The position numbers and the translations under genes were made by a program. This document shows, piece after piece, positions 45,706-55,290 of a stretch of 64,000 nt of DNA (position 1 is the first letter of the stretch; every line of letters begins with the position of its first letter). Under the pieces are notes generated by a model. It was not told the DNA's origin. It ran no database searches and saw nothing but the letters and a program-made list of their open reading frames with translations. Source of the DNA: Brevinema_A sp051649605 (GTDB lineage: Bacteria > Spirochaetota > Brevinematia > Brevinematales > Brevinemataceae); assembly GCA_051649605.1 (NCBI GenBank), contig JBOFHK010000006.1, forward strand, positions 1 through 64,000, written 5' to 3'.

Positions 45706-46530
45706 TTAAGCTACCCTTAAAAAATATAGTATTATAGACAGGATTCCCAAACCAAAGCAATAAAAAGAGAATAGATACAATTTTCCATGCGATAATAAAC
45801 TCATTAAAAATTTCAAAGACCATAATCCCGCAATAAAAGCGACCAAAAAGCCTGTGATTAGAGGAAATAAAGAAACATCAGAAGTGCCAAGGCTTATATA
45901 ATCTATTGTTTCAAATAACAATGCTCCAAAAATTGCTACAAAAGAAGCCAAAAACGAGAGTCTGCCTGAAAATCTTGGAGAAGCTCCCAAGAATAACGCC
46001 ATTGCAATAGTAACTCCTGATCGAGAAATCCCAGGGATTAATGCACAGCTCTGCGCTAATCCCACAAAAAACGCTTGTTGATAAGTAAACTCTGCTAAAT
46101 TATTCTTTTGATTGTCCTTCTGAAAAGAAATATATTTTGTCGCTAACAAAATACTTGCTGTTACAATCCATGCAATCCCCAAAAATAATAAATTCTGACC
46201 TAAGGATTCGATAGAAGATTTAAAAGGAATCCCAATAAGTGCCGTAGGGATCGAAACACAAATAATTAACAGTAGCCATTTTATTGAATGACAAGTATCT
46301 TCAGTTTTGGTATCAAATTTCCATAAACCTTTTAAAATATGGAAAATATCTTCACGAAAAAAATAAATAGCCGCACAGGATGTACCAGCATGTAATACTA
46401 AAAAATACAATAGCAGATGTTCTCCAGGTAAGGGTACAAAAAAAGAAATTAAATTAAGATGTCCTGAACTGGATACAGGAAGAAATTCTGTAATTCCTTG
46501 TATAACAGCTAAAAAAATTAACGGTAACAT
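45706..46530 (-). CDS. uppP: Undecaprenyl-diphosphatase (BacA type)
   Basis: Integral membrane enzyme that recycles undecaprenyl pyrophosphate for peptidoglycan synthesis and gives bacitracin tolerance. 274 residues with about eight hydrophobic segments. Both signatures are present: G-I-T-E-F-L-P-V-S-S-S-G-H-L near the N-terminus and P-G-I-S-R-S-G-V-T-I-A in the middle. It is the first gene of a two-gene unit with ftsK, whose start immediately follows its stop. Confidence 0.95.
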   Translation of the reverse strand: MLPLIFLAVIQGITEFLPVSSSGHLNLISFFVPLPGEHLLLYFLVLHAGTSCAAIYFFREDIFHILKGLWKFDTKTEDTCHSIKWLLLIICVSIPTALIGIPFKSSIESLGQNLLFLGIAWIVTASILLATKYISFQKDNQKNNLAEFTYQQAFFVGLAQSCALIPGISRSGVTIAMALFLGASPRFSGRLSFLASFVAIFGALLFETIDYISLGTSDVSLFPLITGFLVAFIAGLWSLKFLMSLLSHGKLYLFSFYCFGLGILSIILYFLRVA

Positions 46531-46678
46531 AATATTTTATCCTTAAGTATATTCTTTTTATTCATCAATAAATTTTCAAGGTCAAAATTATTTTCAGGTG
46601 AAAAAAGAATATTGCAACCCATCCCTCTCTATTATTGTCGAACTTTCTCAGTTTTTTTAAAGAACAAACGCTCCATTT

Positions 46679-46707
46679 TTGAAAAAAAATTATTTTTCCT
46701 TTATACT
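46679..46707 (+). promoter_or_regulatory. Promoter of the DUF2225-TPR-ATP-grasp operon
   Basis: TTGAAA (46679-46684), 17-base spacer, TATACT (46702-46707), about 50 bases before the TTG start codon. A second TATAAT follows 10 bases later. Confidence 0.65.
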
Positions 46708-46758
46708 ATAATAGACTCTATAATATTTTGCAATATTCCTAAACCCTAGGAGAGGATT

Positions 46759-47664
46759 TTGAAACCAGGCGTAACATTTTTTTCCAAACATATCACTATA
46801 TGTCCTTCATGCGGAACAGAGCTTAAAAAAGAAGAGCTACAAACAGGGCGAGGACGTATTAATGCTAGTGATCTAACACTAGAACTCCGACGTATGTACA
46901 TCCCCACTCAAAAATATGGAAATGTCAATCCTCTACTTTATCCCATTCTTGTTTGTCCTAAGTGTCTTTTGGCAGGAGCACCTAACGAATTCCAAAAATT
47001 TTCTTCAGATCAACTCCCAAATATTCAACAAGAAGAAAAAAATCGGCATCAATTAATCCAACAATGTTTTGGGAAAGAGTTAGATTTTACCAACTCTCGA
47101 GATACCATAGAAGGAGCAGCTTCTTATATTTTAGGATTTGCCTGTTCTATTTTTCTCCCCAAAGAAAGCTCTCCAACAGCCAAACGAGGATTATATGCTC
47201 TAAGAGCAGCATGGTTAACCGATGATCTTTATCAAAATAGTCGACTAGAACATTTTAGAGAACTAAGAGATTCTTTGTATTATCAAGCTTATATCAACTA
47301 TGACCGTTGCCTAGAATTACAAATTAAACACCTCGAACCGTTTGATGGGTTTGTTTGGATGGGTCCCGATGTCGATACCAATTTTGGTTATGACGGTTTG
47401 CTATATATTATCGCTTTTCTCTCTATGAAACATATTCATTTGATTCCCCCCGAAGAACAAATTGTCCGATTAGGTAATATCAAAAGAATTTTATCTAAAA
47501 TTTTTGGTATTGGAAAATCATCCAAATCCAAACCTCAAGCTTTAGTGAGTAGTGCAAAAACCCTTTATATTCAAGCAAATAACCTATTAACAATTCTAGC
47601 CAGTAAAGGATTAGACACTAGTATCGCTGATACTATAGAAAATCAGGAAGACGATCCCGAATGA
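46759..47664 (+). CDS. DUF2225 zinc-ribbon protein
   Basis: A 301-residue cytoplasmic protein starting at TTG with aggagagg 7 bases before it. Two CxxC pairs (I-C-P-S-C-G near residue 14 and V-C-P-K-C near 74) form the zinc ribbon typical of DUF2225. The helical remainder resembles a TPR-like scaffold, as in other members. The family occurs widely in spirochaetes and clostridia, and its function is not established. It overlaps the following TPR gene by 4 bases. Confidence 0.85.
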   Translation: MKPGVTFFSKHITICPSCGTELKKEELQTGRGRINASDLTLELRRMYIPTQKYGNVNPLLYPILVCPKCLLAGAPNEFQKFSSDQLPNIQQEEKNRHQLIQQCFGKELDFTNSRDTIEGAASYILGFACSIFLPKESSPTAKRGLYALRAAWLTDDLYQNSRLEHFRELRDSLYYQAYINYDRCLELQIKHLEPFDGFVWMGPDVDTNFGYDGLLYIIAFLSMKHIHLIPPEEQIVRLGNIKRILSKIFGIGKSSKSKPQALVSSAKTLYIQANNLLTILASKGLDTSIADTIENQEDDPE

Positions 47665-49589
47665 AAATCTTAACAAAAATTCTATACTATTTTGTATGCC
47701 CTATATTAATTTTTCCCCAAACCAAAGTTGATATTAATAATCAACTCCTCCAAGTAAGCAAATATATCTCCGAAAACAACTATACTCAAGGACTCTCCAG
47801 CTTAAACGCCTTATTACAACAAAATCCCAATGATCATGATATTTATCGTTTTTATGCTCAATTATTCTTACAACTCAATCACTATCCTTCTGCTTTATCA
47901 AATATCCAAAAAGCACTCCTTTTATCTAAAGAAAATGCTAGTAATCATCTAGTTGCAGGAAATATCTACCAAGCTCAAAAAAATTATCCCGAAGCACACA
48001 AATCTTACACTAAGGCAATATCTTTAGATCCTAGTATGGGAGAAGCATATACTGCATTTTCACTTCTTAATCTCCAGCATAATTTTATTCAAGATGCTCA
48101 AAGGCTAGCAGAACTTGCTTATCACTATAATACCGAGTCTTGGCAAAGTATTATCTTACAAGCAAAAATTGCTCAAAAAAGCAATAAATCAGCACAGGCT
48201 CAAAAAATATTTTTAGATGGGATCCGTAATTTTCCTTATAACGAACAGCTTCTCGATGCTTTTGCAGAATTTTATATTACCAATAAAGAATTGAGTAAAG
48301 CAATTGTAATTTTAGAAGAAGCCAATGCTCGTTTTGGTGATTCAATCCAAAGAAATCAACTATTAGGAGATATTACTTTTTCTCAACAACAAAAAGAAAA
48401 AGCGCTGAAGTATTACGAATTTTTGGATAATATCTACGCTCAACTTTCTCTTCCTCCATCCGCTCTACTCAAATGGAGATTATACAATCTCTATAAAGAC
48501 CTTAATATCGAAAAAGCCTATCCCTTTTTACAAAATGCCTTAGAGCTTAGTCCAACAAATCAGCTTTATATTTCAGCATTCTATGGTTCTTTACTTTCTA
48601 ACGATACTTCTCCATTAAAATCGTCCTTAGTACGACATTTAGATACCCTCGTAAATCAAGAACAAAAAACGGGAATTAATTATTATTATCTTAGTCTCCT
48701 CCAAAAAATCCTCCTACTCAATCCTGCCCATAATAAAGCACGCCAACAGTTAACAACCTATGCTAAACTCCAACAAAACGAAGCTCAAATCCAAGAATTT
48801 CTCACACAAAGTCTCACTTACGAACCAAATAATATTTCTCTTCAAAATACCCTTCTACTAAGAAATCATTTAGACAAAACCAAAAGACTGAATAACAAAA
48901 TCCGACCTGTCTATCAATACACTAATAAAATATTTGTAGAAGACAATATTTGTTTCTTCGGTTCCTCAATCGAACGAGAATTGCAAAATTTAGAACTATT
49001 CTTTCCTAATATTCATAATACAATCGAACTCACAAAACAATTTGCCCAAGAAAGTCGTACGATATTCCAAACTAATACCAATTATAATATTGTAAGTCAT
49101 TTATCAATCAATCCACAGGATTCTACGATGAATATCCGTATTTTTGATAAACAAGGATTCCCTATTGATACGTTCCAACATCAATTTCAAACAGAAACAC
49201 TGACAAAAACGCTAATCTCTTTTACTCAATATTTGAATACCCTCCTCCCTCCTATAGGTTATATTACCACACGTCAAACAAACTCCCATTTTCAAATTAG
49301 CCTCGGATCTAAAAACCATATACTCTCTAATAGTACTATGGCCATTTTAGATAAAAATTTTAAAGTTCTTACTACAGCTCAAATTACAGAACTTAGTCCC
49401 TACTCTGCTATTATCAAACAACTTTCTACACCTATGCAAGCAATCGATATAGAATCTGCTTACGTGGTACCTCTACAGTATGTACCAACACTGAATACAA
49501 ATCAAACAAGCACCAATATTATTAAAGATATTAATCAAGTGAGCCAACCACGTTACTCTACTCAAATTAATCTCTCACCCCCTAATTAA
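47661..49589 (+). CDS. Exported TPR-repeat protein
   Basis: A 642-residue protein with a signal peptide (about 1-20). Residues 25 to about 400 are TPR repeats, for example A-G-N-I-Y-Q-A-Q-K-N-Y-P-E-A-H-K-S-Y-T-K. The C-terminal 230 residues form a beta-rich domain with no recognised family. The protein is unusually rich in Gln and Asn. It overlaps the DUF2225 gene and is followed after 10 bases by the ATP-grasp fusion. It is likely an envelope assembly scaffold, which is inference. Confidence 0.75.
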   Translation: MKILTKILYYFVCPILIFPQTKVDINNQLLQVSKYISENNYTQGLSSLNALLQQNPNDHDIYRFYAQLFLQLNHYPSALSNIQKALLLSKENASNHLVAGNIYQAQKNYPEAHKSYTKAISLDPSMGEAYTAFSLLNLQHNFIQDAQRLAELAYHYNTESWQSIILQAKIAQKSNKSAQAQKIFLDGIRNFPYNEQLLDAFAEFYITNKELSKAIVILEEANARFGDSIQRNQLLGDITFSQQQKEKALKYYEFLDNIYAQLSLPPSALLKWRLYNLYKDLNIEKAYPFLQNALELSPTNQLYISAFYGSLLSNDTSPLKSSLVRHLDTLVNQEQKTGINYYYLSLLQKILLLNPAHNKARQQLTTYAKLQQNEAQIQEFLTQSLTYEPNNISLQNTLLLRNHLDKTKRLNNKIRPVYQYTNKIFVEDNICFFGSSIERELQNLELFFPNIHNTIELTKQFAQESRTIFQTNTNYNIVSHLSINPQDSTMNIRIFDKQGFPIDTFQHQFQTETLTKTLISFTQYLNTLLPPIGYITTRQTNSHFQISLGSKNHILSNSTMAILDKNFKVLTTAQITELSPYSAIIKQLSTPMQAIDIESAYVVPLQYVPTLNTNQTSTNIIKDINQVSQPRYSTQINLSPPN

Positions 49590-49599
49590 AGAGGTTCTT

Positions 49600-51726
49600 A
49601 TGTCCGAAAAATCTTTTATCGTTATTGGAGCAGGAGAATTACAAATTCCCTTAATCCTTGCTGCAAAAAACTTAGAACTCACCGTAATTGCTACAGATAA
49701 AAATCACCAAGCACCTGGATTCCAATATGCTGATGTCTCTATTATTGCTGATACAATGAATCCTCAAGAAAGTTTAGAACAGCTCATCGAATATAGCAAA
49801 ACAAATAGACTCTTCCATGGAGTTGCTACAACTGGTACCGATGCATCTCTAACAGTCGCTCTTATCGCCAAACATTTTGCTTTACCAGGGCATGATCCTA
49901 GTGCTGTCCTTCATGCAACCAATAAAGGACTTATGAGAAAAACATTAGAACAACATAAAGTACCAATCCCACAATATAAAATTATTTCTCAACTCGAAGA
50001 CGCTTCTGATTTTTTTAATGAGCTTCAAGCTCCCTGCATAATAAAACCTATTAATAATATGGGAGCAAGGGGAGTGTCTATCGCGTCTAATATTAAAGAA
50101 CTTTCCGAAGCTTTTACATTAGCTCAAGAATACAGCGGAGAAAGTACAGAAATTTTAATTGAAGAATATCTTGATGCTCATGAATTAAGTATCGACGCAC
50201 TTGTACATAATGGAATGATCACGATTACAGGAATTGCCGATCGTATTATTGAGTATCCGCCTTATTGTGTAGAAACAGGTCATATTCTCCCTTCTAGTCT
50301 CGGAGAAGAATGGATTGAACGGGCAATTCTAACATTCCGAGATGGAATTAAAGCACTAAGACTAACTCATGGAGCCGCAAAAGCCGATCTTAAAATTTCT
50401 AAAACTAACACCTGGATCATTGAAATCGCCGCTCGTCTCTCTGGGGGATTTATGTCGTCCCACACCTTCCCTTTTGCTACAGGAATTCCACTACAGGAAT
50501 ATATGGTCAAGCTCGCCTTGGGAGAAGATATTGGCGACTTGATCCCCAATAAAAATCTTGTAAGCATCGAGAGAGCAATTATTATAGCTCCAGGATTAAT
50601 CAAAAAAATTTACATTCCAGAAAATATTTTAGAACAACAATATATCTCTCATTTTTCCTTTAAAGCAAAAGAAGGAGAGCTGATTAGCCCCCCAAAAAAT
50701 AACCTTGATAAACAAGGAAATATTATTGCCACCGCTCCTACTAGAGAATTGGCACTAAGAGCAATCAACCAAGCGTTAGGTACAGTAAAAGTAGAACTTG
50801 AAGATCATGAGGTTTACCAAGAAAATATTCACGCCGATGATCCTCAAAAAACCTGTCAAACTAGCTTTAGAGAAGAATCAAACGATTTGAATCATATTAA
50901 ACTCATTCCCAGTTATATTCATGAAGTTCACAGAGTAGATTCGACTATTCAGCTATTTGGAACAGAGTTTTCAATGCCTATACTTATTGCTCCTAGAGAA
51001 GGATTTGGAAATGAACTAGCTCTTCAACGATCCTTAATCAAAGGAGCTAAGCAGGCAGGTGTACTAGCACTAGCACCAGATCCTATTTCTGACGATAATT
51101 TCCCTATCATTGCTCAAGTAATCTTAGAAAATTTTGGACATTCTATGATAATCGCTAAACCACGAACAAATTTAGAAGACATCAACAAACGTTTTAAAAT
51201 TGCCGTAGAAGCGGGTGCGTTAGGATTAGGAATAAATATCAATGAAATAAGATTAAAAAGTATGCCATACACCCAAGCAAAAAGTATAGAAATATTAAAA
51301 GAACTCTGTCATTTATATCAATTACCGTTTATCGTAAGAGGAATTTTATCGGATACCGATGCTCAAAAAGCGGTAGAAGCAGGAGCAACTCATATAATTC
51401 TTTCTTCTCCTGAAGACTGGATGAGAGAATCTTTCCCTTCGGCTATTAACATGCTCCCACAAATTAGAAAAACCATTAATATTCCTATTCTTTTAGAGGG
51501 AACGATTAGTTCAGGGGCGGATGTCATCAAAGCCTTATCATTGGGGGCTGATGCTGTTGTAATAAGCCAAACAGCAACGATAAACATCAGTAGCCATGAA
51601 ACTGTTACGAGCTATTTGAATGTTCTCAAAGATCAAATCCAAACTCTTATGCTTTCCTTAGGGGTATCCTCTATCGAAGAGCTAAAAAATCGTTCTGATA
51701 TTTTATTAATCAATCCCAATCATTAA
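49600..51726 (+). CDS. ATP-grasp ligase fused to an alpha-hydroxyacid-oxidase-like FMN barrel
   Basis: 708 residues. The first ~400 are an ATP-grasp enzyme of the PurK/carbamoyl-phosphate-synthase-like group: N-terminal V-I-G-A-G-E-L-Q, central A-P-C-I-I-K-P-I-N-N-M-G-A-R-G, and E-I-A-A-R-L-S-G-G. From about 430 to 690 lies a TIM barrel like that of lactate/glycolate oxidases: P-I-L-I-A-P-R-E-G, F-I-V-R-G-I-L-S-D-T-D-A, and G-A-D-V-I-K-A-L-S-L-G-A-D-A-V. The catalytic Lys is Arg and the S-N-H-G-G-R motif is replaced by S-S-P-E-D-W, so oxidase activity is unlikely. Substrates are unknown. Confidence 0.82.
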   Translation: MSEKSFIVIGAGELQIPLILAAKNLELTVIATDKNHQAPGFQYADVSIIADTMNPQESLEQLIEYSKTNRLFHGVATTGTDASLTVALIAKHFALPGHDPSAVLHATNKGLMRKTLEQHKVPIPQYKIISQLEDASDFFNELQAPCIIKPINNMGARGVSIASNIKELSEAFTLAQEYSGESTEILIEEYLDAHELSIDALVHNGMITITGIADRIIEYPPYCVETGHILPSSLGEEWIERAILTFRDGIKALRLTHGAAKADLKISKTNTWIIEIAARLSGGFMSSHTFPFATGIPLQEYMVKLALGEDIGDLIPNKNLVSIERAIIIAPGLIKKIYIPENILEQQYISHFSFKAKEGELISPPKNNLDKQGNIIATAPTRELALRAINQALGTVKVELEDHEVYQENIHADDPQKTCQTSFREESNDLNHIKLIPSYIHEVHRVDSTIQLFGTEFSMPILIAPREGFGNELALQRSLIKGAKQAGVLALAPDPISDDNFPIIAQVILENFGHSMIIAKPRTNLEDINKRFKIAVEAGALGLGININEIRLKSMPYTQAKSIEILKELCHLYQLPFIVRGILSDTDAQKAVEAGATHIILSSPEDWMRESFPSAINMLPQIRKTINIPILLEGTISSGADVIKALSLGADAVVISQTATINISSHETVTSYLNVLKDQIQTLMLSLGVSSIEELKNRSDILLINPNH

Positions 51727-51798
51727 CAATTACTCATTATAAATGATTAGGATCATTCACTTTTTAAAATATATTTGTTATTAGACTCTATGACGATT

Positions 51799-52887
51799 TT
51801 AATAATAAATACGAGGAACTCTTTCCGAGACAGCTGTGAGTATTTCATAAGGGATTGTTTGTGCCAATAATGCCAATTCTACAGCAGTCAATCGAGGATC
51901 ATTCCCATAAAGTAATACATCTTGCTCCAAAAACACATGCTCAGGTAAGGCAATTACCATCTGATCCATACAAATCATCCCCAAAACAGGGCATTGATGC
52001 CCACCGACAAGAACAAAAGATTTATTAGACAAGCAACGCATATAACCATCAGCATAACCAACAGGTAGAATCCCTATTTTGGTATCTTCTGGTGCTGTCC
52101 AAGCACCTCCATAGGATACAATATGACCTTTAGGAATCGTTTTTATAATAGTGATTTTTGTTTTAAATTCCATAATCGGTTGGACTTCAGAAAATTCAGA
52201 ATAACCGTATGCTCCAATCCCTAAACGAACTAAAGAAAAATGACTCTTCGGATAATAGGAAATCCCCGAAGAGTTTGCCGCATGTACCACAGGAATAACA
52301 ACATTTTTTTGAGCAAGTTGATTGAGTAAATTTTGAAAAATATTTATTTGATTTTGGGTGAATTCCTGTCCTGCTTCTCCACAGTCTGCCATCGCAAAAT
52401 GGGTACAAATTCCTTCCAAAAATAAATTCTTATATTCTTTTACTTTACAAATTAACGATTCTGTTTTCTCTGGTCGAATCCCTACTCTACCCATCCCTGT
52501 ATCTACTTTGATATGCAAGGATAAGGTAATCCCATAATATTTTGACCAATGATTATACTGCTCCAAAAATAACTCATGGCTAATTAAAGGAGTCAATCGA
52601 TGATGGCAGATTATAGGAATATCACTTTGTAGGTGTGTTGATAATACCAAAATAGGAAGTAATATCCCTGCTTCACGGAGCCGTACTCCTTCATTAACAG
52701 TCGCCACGGCTAATATATCAACAAAATTCTGGGCATGATAAGCCATGGGGACAAGACCATGACCATAAGCATTTGCTTTAACGACTAAACAAAGTTTTTT
52801 ATCCTGCCCAATGAGATTTCTAAAAAACAAAAGATTCTTCTGAAATTGAGAAATATTCACTTCTACTCGAGTTACTCTAAAATCCAT
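51799..52887 (-). CDS. alr: Alanine racemase
   Basis: PLP enzyme that interconverts L- and D-alanine for peptidoglycan, 362 residues. The PLP lysine lies in V-V-K-A-N-A-Y-G-H-G (Lys39). The second catalytic residue, Tyr, is expected in the V-S-Y-G-G-A-W region, and the R-L-G-I-G-A-Y-G-Y motif is present. It converges with the ATP-grasp fusion; a weak hairpin (aatgat-tagg-atcatt, 51740-51755) lies between. It appears monocistronic, with about 260 bases of featureless AT-rich sequence upstream. Confidence 0.95.
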   Translation of the reverse strand: MDFRVTRVEVNISQFQKNLLFFRNLIGQDKKLCLVVKANAYGHGLVPMAYHAQNFVDILAVATVNEGVRLREAGILLPILVLSTHLQSDIPIICHHRLTPLISHELFLEQYNHWSKYYGITLSLHIKVDTGMGRVGIRPEKTESLICKVKEYKNLFLEGICTHFAMADCGEAGQEFTQNQINIFQNLLNQLAQKNVVIPVVHAANSSGISYYPKSHFSLVRLGIGAYGYSEFSEVQPIMEFKTKITIIKTIPKGHIVSYGGAWTAPEDTKIGILPVGYADGYMRCLSNKSFVLVGGHQCPVLGMICMDQMVIALPEHVFLEQDVLLYGNDPRLTAVELALLAQTIPYEILTAVSERVPRIYY

Positions 52888-53148
52888 ATCAAGATATTCC
52901 TATAATTTTTTCAAAATAGTGCAAACCAATCTATTAATAATCTTAAGGGTCAATCCTATGGTAGATATTATTCATCCAAAGTAACCACTTACCTCATATC
53001 TTATGTCAAAATATTATCACCAAAAAGAGAACTCCGAAATTTTATCTATTTCTTTAGAGTATAGCACAGAACAAGACATTTAACAAATTATCTTTTTAGA
53101 ATTTTTTAATATTTTCTATAGATCTTTTACCAAAAAAAGAACCAAAAA

Positions 53149-54480
53149 TTATTTGTAAGAAGCAATAAGTTCTTTGAACTGGGGGAGATATTTTTCATGA
53201 GCAAGCATCATTTCTTTAATAAGATCTTCTGCTTTTTTTCCTGTAGGGGTTAAGGGATTAATATAGAATGCTTGTAATAATGCATTATAGTCTCCTTCTA
53301 CCGCCGCTTGGATTGTTAAATCTTGATACGCAAAGATAAGTTTGAGCCACTGATCCATCCACTGAGGTAAATCCTCAACTGATAAAGGATGCGCGCCCGA
53401 TTTATTGACAATACAAGTAGATTCTACAGTAGCATGAGCGGGTAAAGAACGAATCGTACTATTATTGAGGGTATTGGCAACAATACGAGAATTACTATCA
53501 TTATAAATCGCTTCTATTATTCCACAAGCAGCATCACTATAATAAGCTCCTCCGCGTTGTTCGAGTTGTTTTGGTTTGTCTTTAAGCTCTGGATCTTTAT
53601 AAAGCTCAAATAATTCTTCTTCTACTTTTTTTACTACTTCTGCTCGTGTTCCTTTGGTGTCAGCATCGCTTAACTCTTCCTCAAGCATGTGTTCTGTAGA
53701 AAAATAATAGCGATGATAAGGACAAGGTAAAGCTCCCATCGCTTTGATTACTGAAGGATCCCATTTTTGGTAGGCGAAGTTGGCTGGAGCTTTATCGAGA
53801 TTGTTTACGAGATACTCTAAAGAATCTTCTAAACGATCTTTTCCATTAACATAAGCATGTAACGCCCAAACGAAATGGTTCATACCAGCCATTTGTACTT
53901 CGATATTTTTTGCTTCTTCATTGAGGCTTTCAGCAATCCCTTTATGCATTACGATAGGCACATTACATAAACCTATCGTTTTAGGGTGTTTTCCATAATT
54001 GATCGCAGCTTGGGTAACCATCCCAGCAGGATTGGTAAAATTCACAAGCCAAGCATCAGGACATAGTTCTTTCATGTCTTTACAAATATCAAGAATCACA
54101 GGAATGGTACGAAGTGCTTTGAATAAACCCCCTGCTCCATTTGTTTCTTGACCAATACAATTATATTTGAGTGGAATACGTTCATCTTTTACCCGTGCCT
54201 CTAGAAGTCCTACACGAAATTGTGTTGTTACAAAATCAGCATCTTTTAGAGCTTCTCTTTTGTTGAGAGTCATACAAACTTTTGTATCCAAACCAGCTTT
54301 TTTGAACATTCGCTGAGCCAAATGCCCAACGATTTCCATTTTTTCTTTACCTTCTTCAATATCTACAAGCCACCACTCTGATACAGGCATTTGTTTTGCT
54401 CTCGTAATTAATCCTTCAGCAAACTCAGGGGTATAGCTCGATCCCCCACCAATAGTAACAATTTTCAATCCTTTTTTCAT
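53149..54480 (-). CDS. GH4 6-phospho-glycosidase
   Basis: NAD- and Mn-dependent family 4 hydrolase acting on phosphorylated disaccharides delivered by a PTS, 443 residues. The NAD-binding start V-T-I-G-G-G-S-S-Y-T-P-E and the metal-site motifs N-F-T-N-P-A-G, G-L-C-N-V-P and G-M-N-H-F are present. The sequence looks closest to 6-phospho-beta-glucosidases (LicH/ChbF). ATG 54480 is preceded by aggaggag-like sequence; a longer frame from 54531 is not supported. It is the last gene of the asparaginase-PTS operon, after a 190-base gap. Its PTS partners EIIB and EIIC are damaged here. Confidence 0.9.
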   Translation of the reverse strand: MKKGLKIVTIGGGSSYTPEFAEGLITRAKQMPVSEWWLVDIEEGKEKMEIVGHLAQRMFKKAGLDTKVCMTLNKREALKDADFVTTQFRVGLLEARVKDERIPLKYNCIGQETNGAGGLFKALRTIPVILDICKDMKELCPDAWLVNFTNPAGMVTQAAINYGKHPKTIGLCNVPIVMHKGIAESLNEEAKNIEVQMAGMNHFVWALHAYVNGKDRLEDSLEYLVNNLDKAPANFAYQKWDPSVIKAMGALPCPYHRYYFSTEHMLEEELSDADTKGTRAEVVKKVEEELFELYKDPELKDKPKQLEQRGGAYYSDAACGIIEAIYNDSNSRIVANTLNNSTIRSLPAHATVESTCIVNKSGAHPLSVEDLPQWMDQWLKLIFAYQDLTIQAAVEGDYNALLQAFYINPLTPTGKKAEDLIKEMMLAHEKYLPQFKELIASYK

Positions 54481-54669
54481 GAATTTCTCCTTCCTACTCA
54501 ATCTCTCTAAAAAATTATCTAATAAGTTCATTGTTTATAGAATCACAAACTTTTTTATACGATAATAAATTATAGCATAGTATATTATCTTGTCAATACA
54601 AAGGTCTTTATTTAAAATAGTTTTACCGTAAGTATAATATCTAAGAATTTCTCATATTATTTATTTGTA

Positions 54670-55290
54670 TTAAGATCGTAGAATCTTTGTACCATGGAGA
54701 CGATTCGCTTTGGTATTGCAGGCAATTTCTTGTACATTATCAGCGGTGATTCCTGAACCAGGAATAATGGTAATTCTGTTTTGAGCATACTCTACCAAAG
54801 AATATAAGACTTGCTGATTTTGGGGAGCTACTTTGGTTGATCCACCTTTAGTCAAAATTGCATCATAACCCAAAGAAACAAGAAGGTCAAGACCTTCCTC
54901 GTAATTTGGGATTTCGTCAAAAGCCATATGGCAACTAATATCCATCGGGTAGGCAACTTCCTTCCATAATTTTAATGATCGTTCATCGAGCCGTAAATCA
55001 GGGGTTAATGCTCCTACACGAATACTCTGGTACCCTATCTGCTTACAACAAAGAATATCTTGGGTAACAATATCAATTTCTTCCCCTGTATAAATAAAAT
55101 TTCCACCACGAGGGCGAATCAACACGGTCATCGGACAAGGAATCAGCTCTAGTGATTTTTTTAATACCCCAAAGGCAGGACTCGTCCCCCCTACAGCAAG
55201 ATTATCACATAATTCAATAAAATCGGCTCCCTGCTGGTATGCCCTTAAAGCCCCATCAAAATTTTCAACACAAACTTCTTTTTTAAACAT
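54670..55290 (-). CDS. cutC: CutC-family protein
   Basis: A 206-residue TIM-barrel protein of the CutC family, slightly shorter than E. coli CutC (248). Motifs include K-E-V-C-V-E-N-F at the start, L-C-D-N-L-A-V-G-G-T-S-P, L-I-R-P-R-G-G-N-F and P-G-S-G-I-T. CutC was named for copper homeostasis, but that role is weakly supported. Its place between a peptidase and a GH4 in a sugar operon argues for a role in sugar or glycoconjugate metabolism here. Its ATG overlaps the stop of the M20 peptidase gene. Confidence 0.88.
   Translation of the reverse strand: MFKKEVCVENFDGALRAYQQGADFIELCDNLAVGGTSPAFGVLKKSLELIPCPMTVLIRPRGGNFIYTGEEIDIVTQDILCCKQIGYQSIRVGALTPDLRLDERSLKLWKEVAYPMDISCHMAFDEIPNYEEGLDLLVSLGYDAILTKGGSTKVAPQNQQVLYSLVEYAQNRITIIPGSGITADNVQEIACNTKANRLHGTKILRS

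Noticed and set aside
54670..55290. CutC plus CopA as a copper-resistance theme
   Set aside because: The genes are 28 kb apart in unrelated operons; CutC sits in a sugar operon and its copper role is poorly supported.
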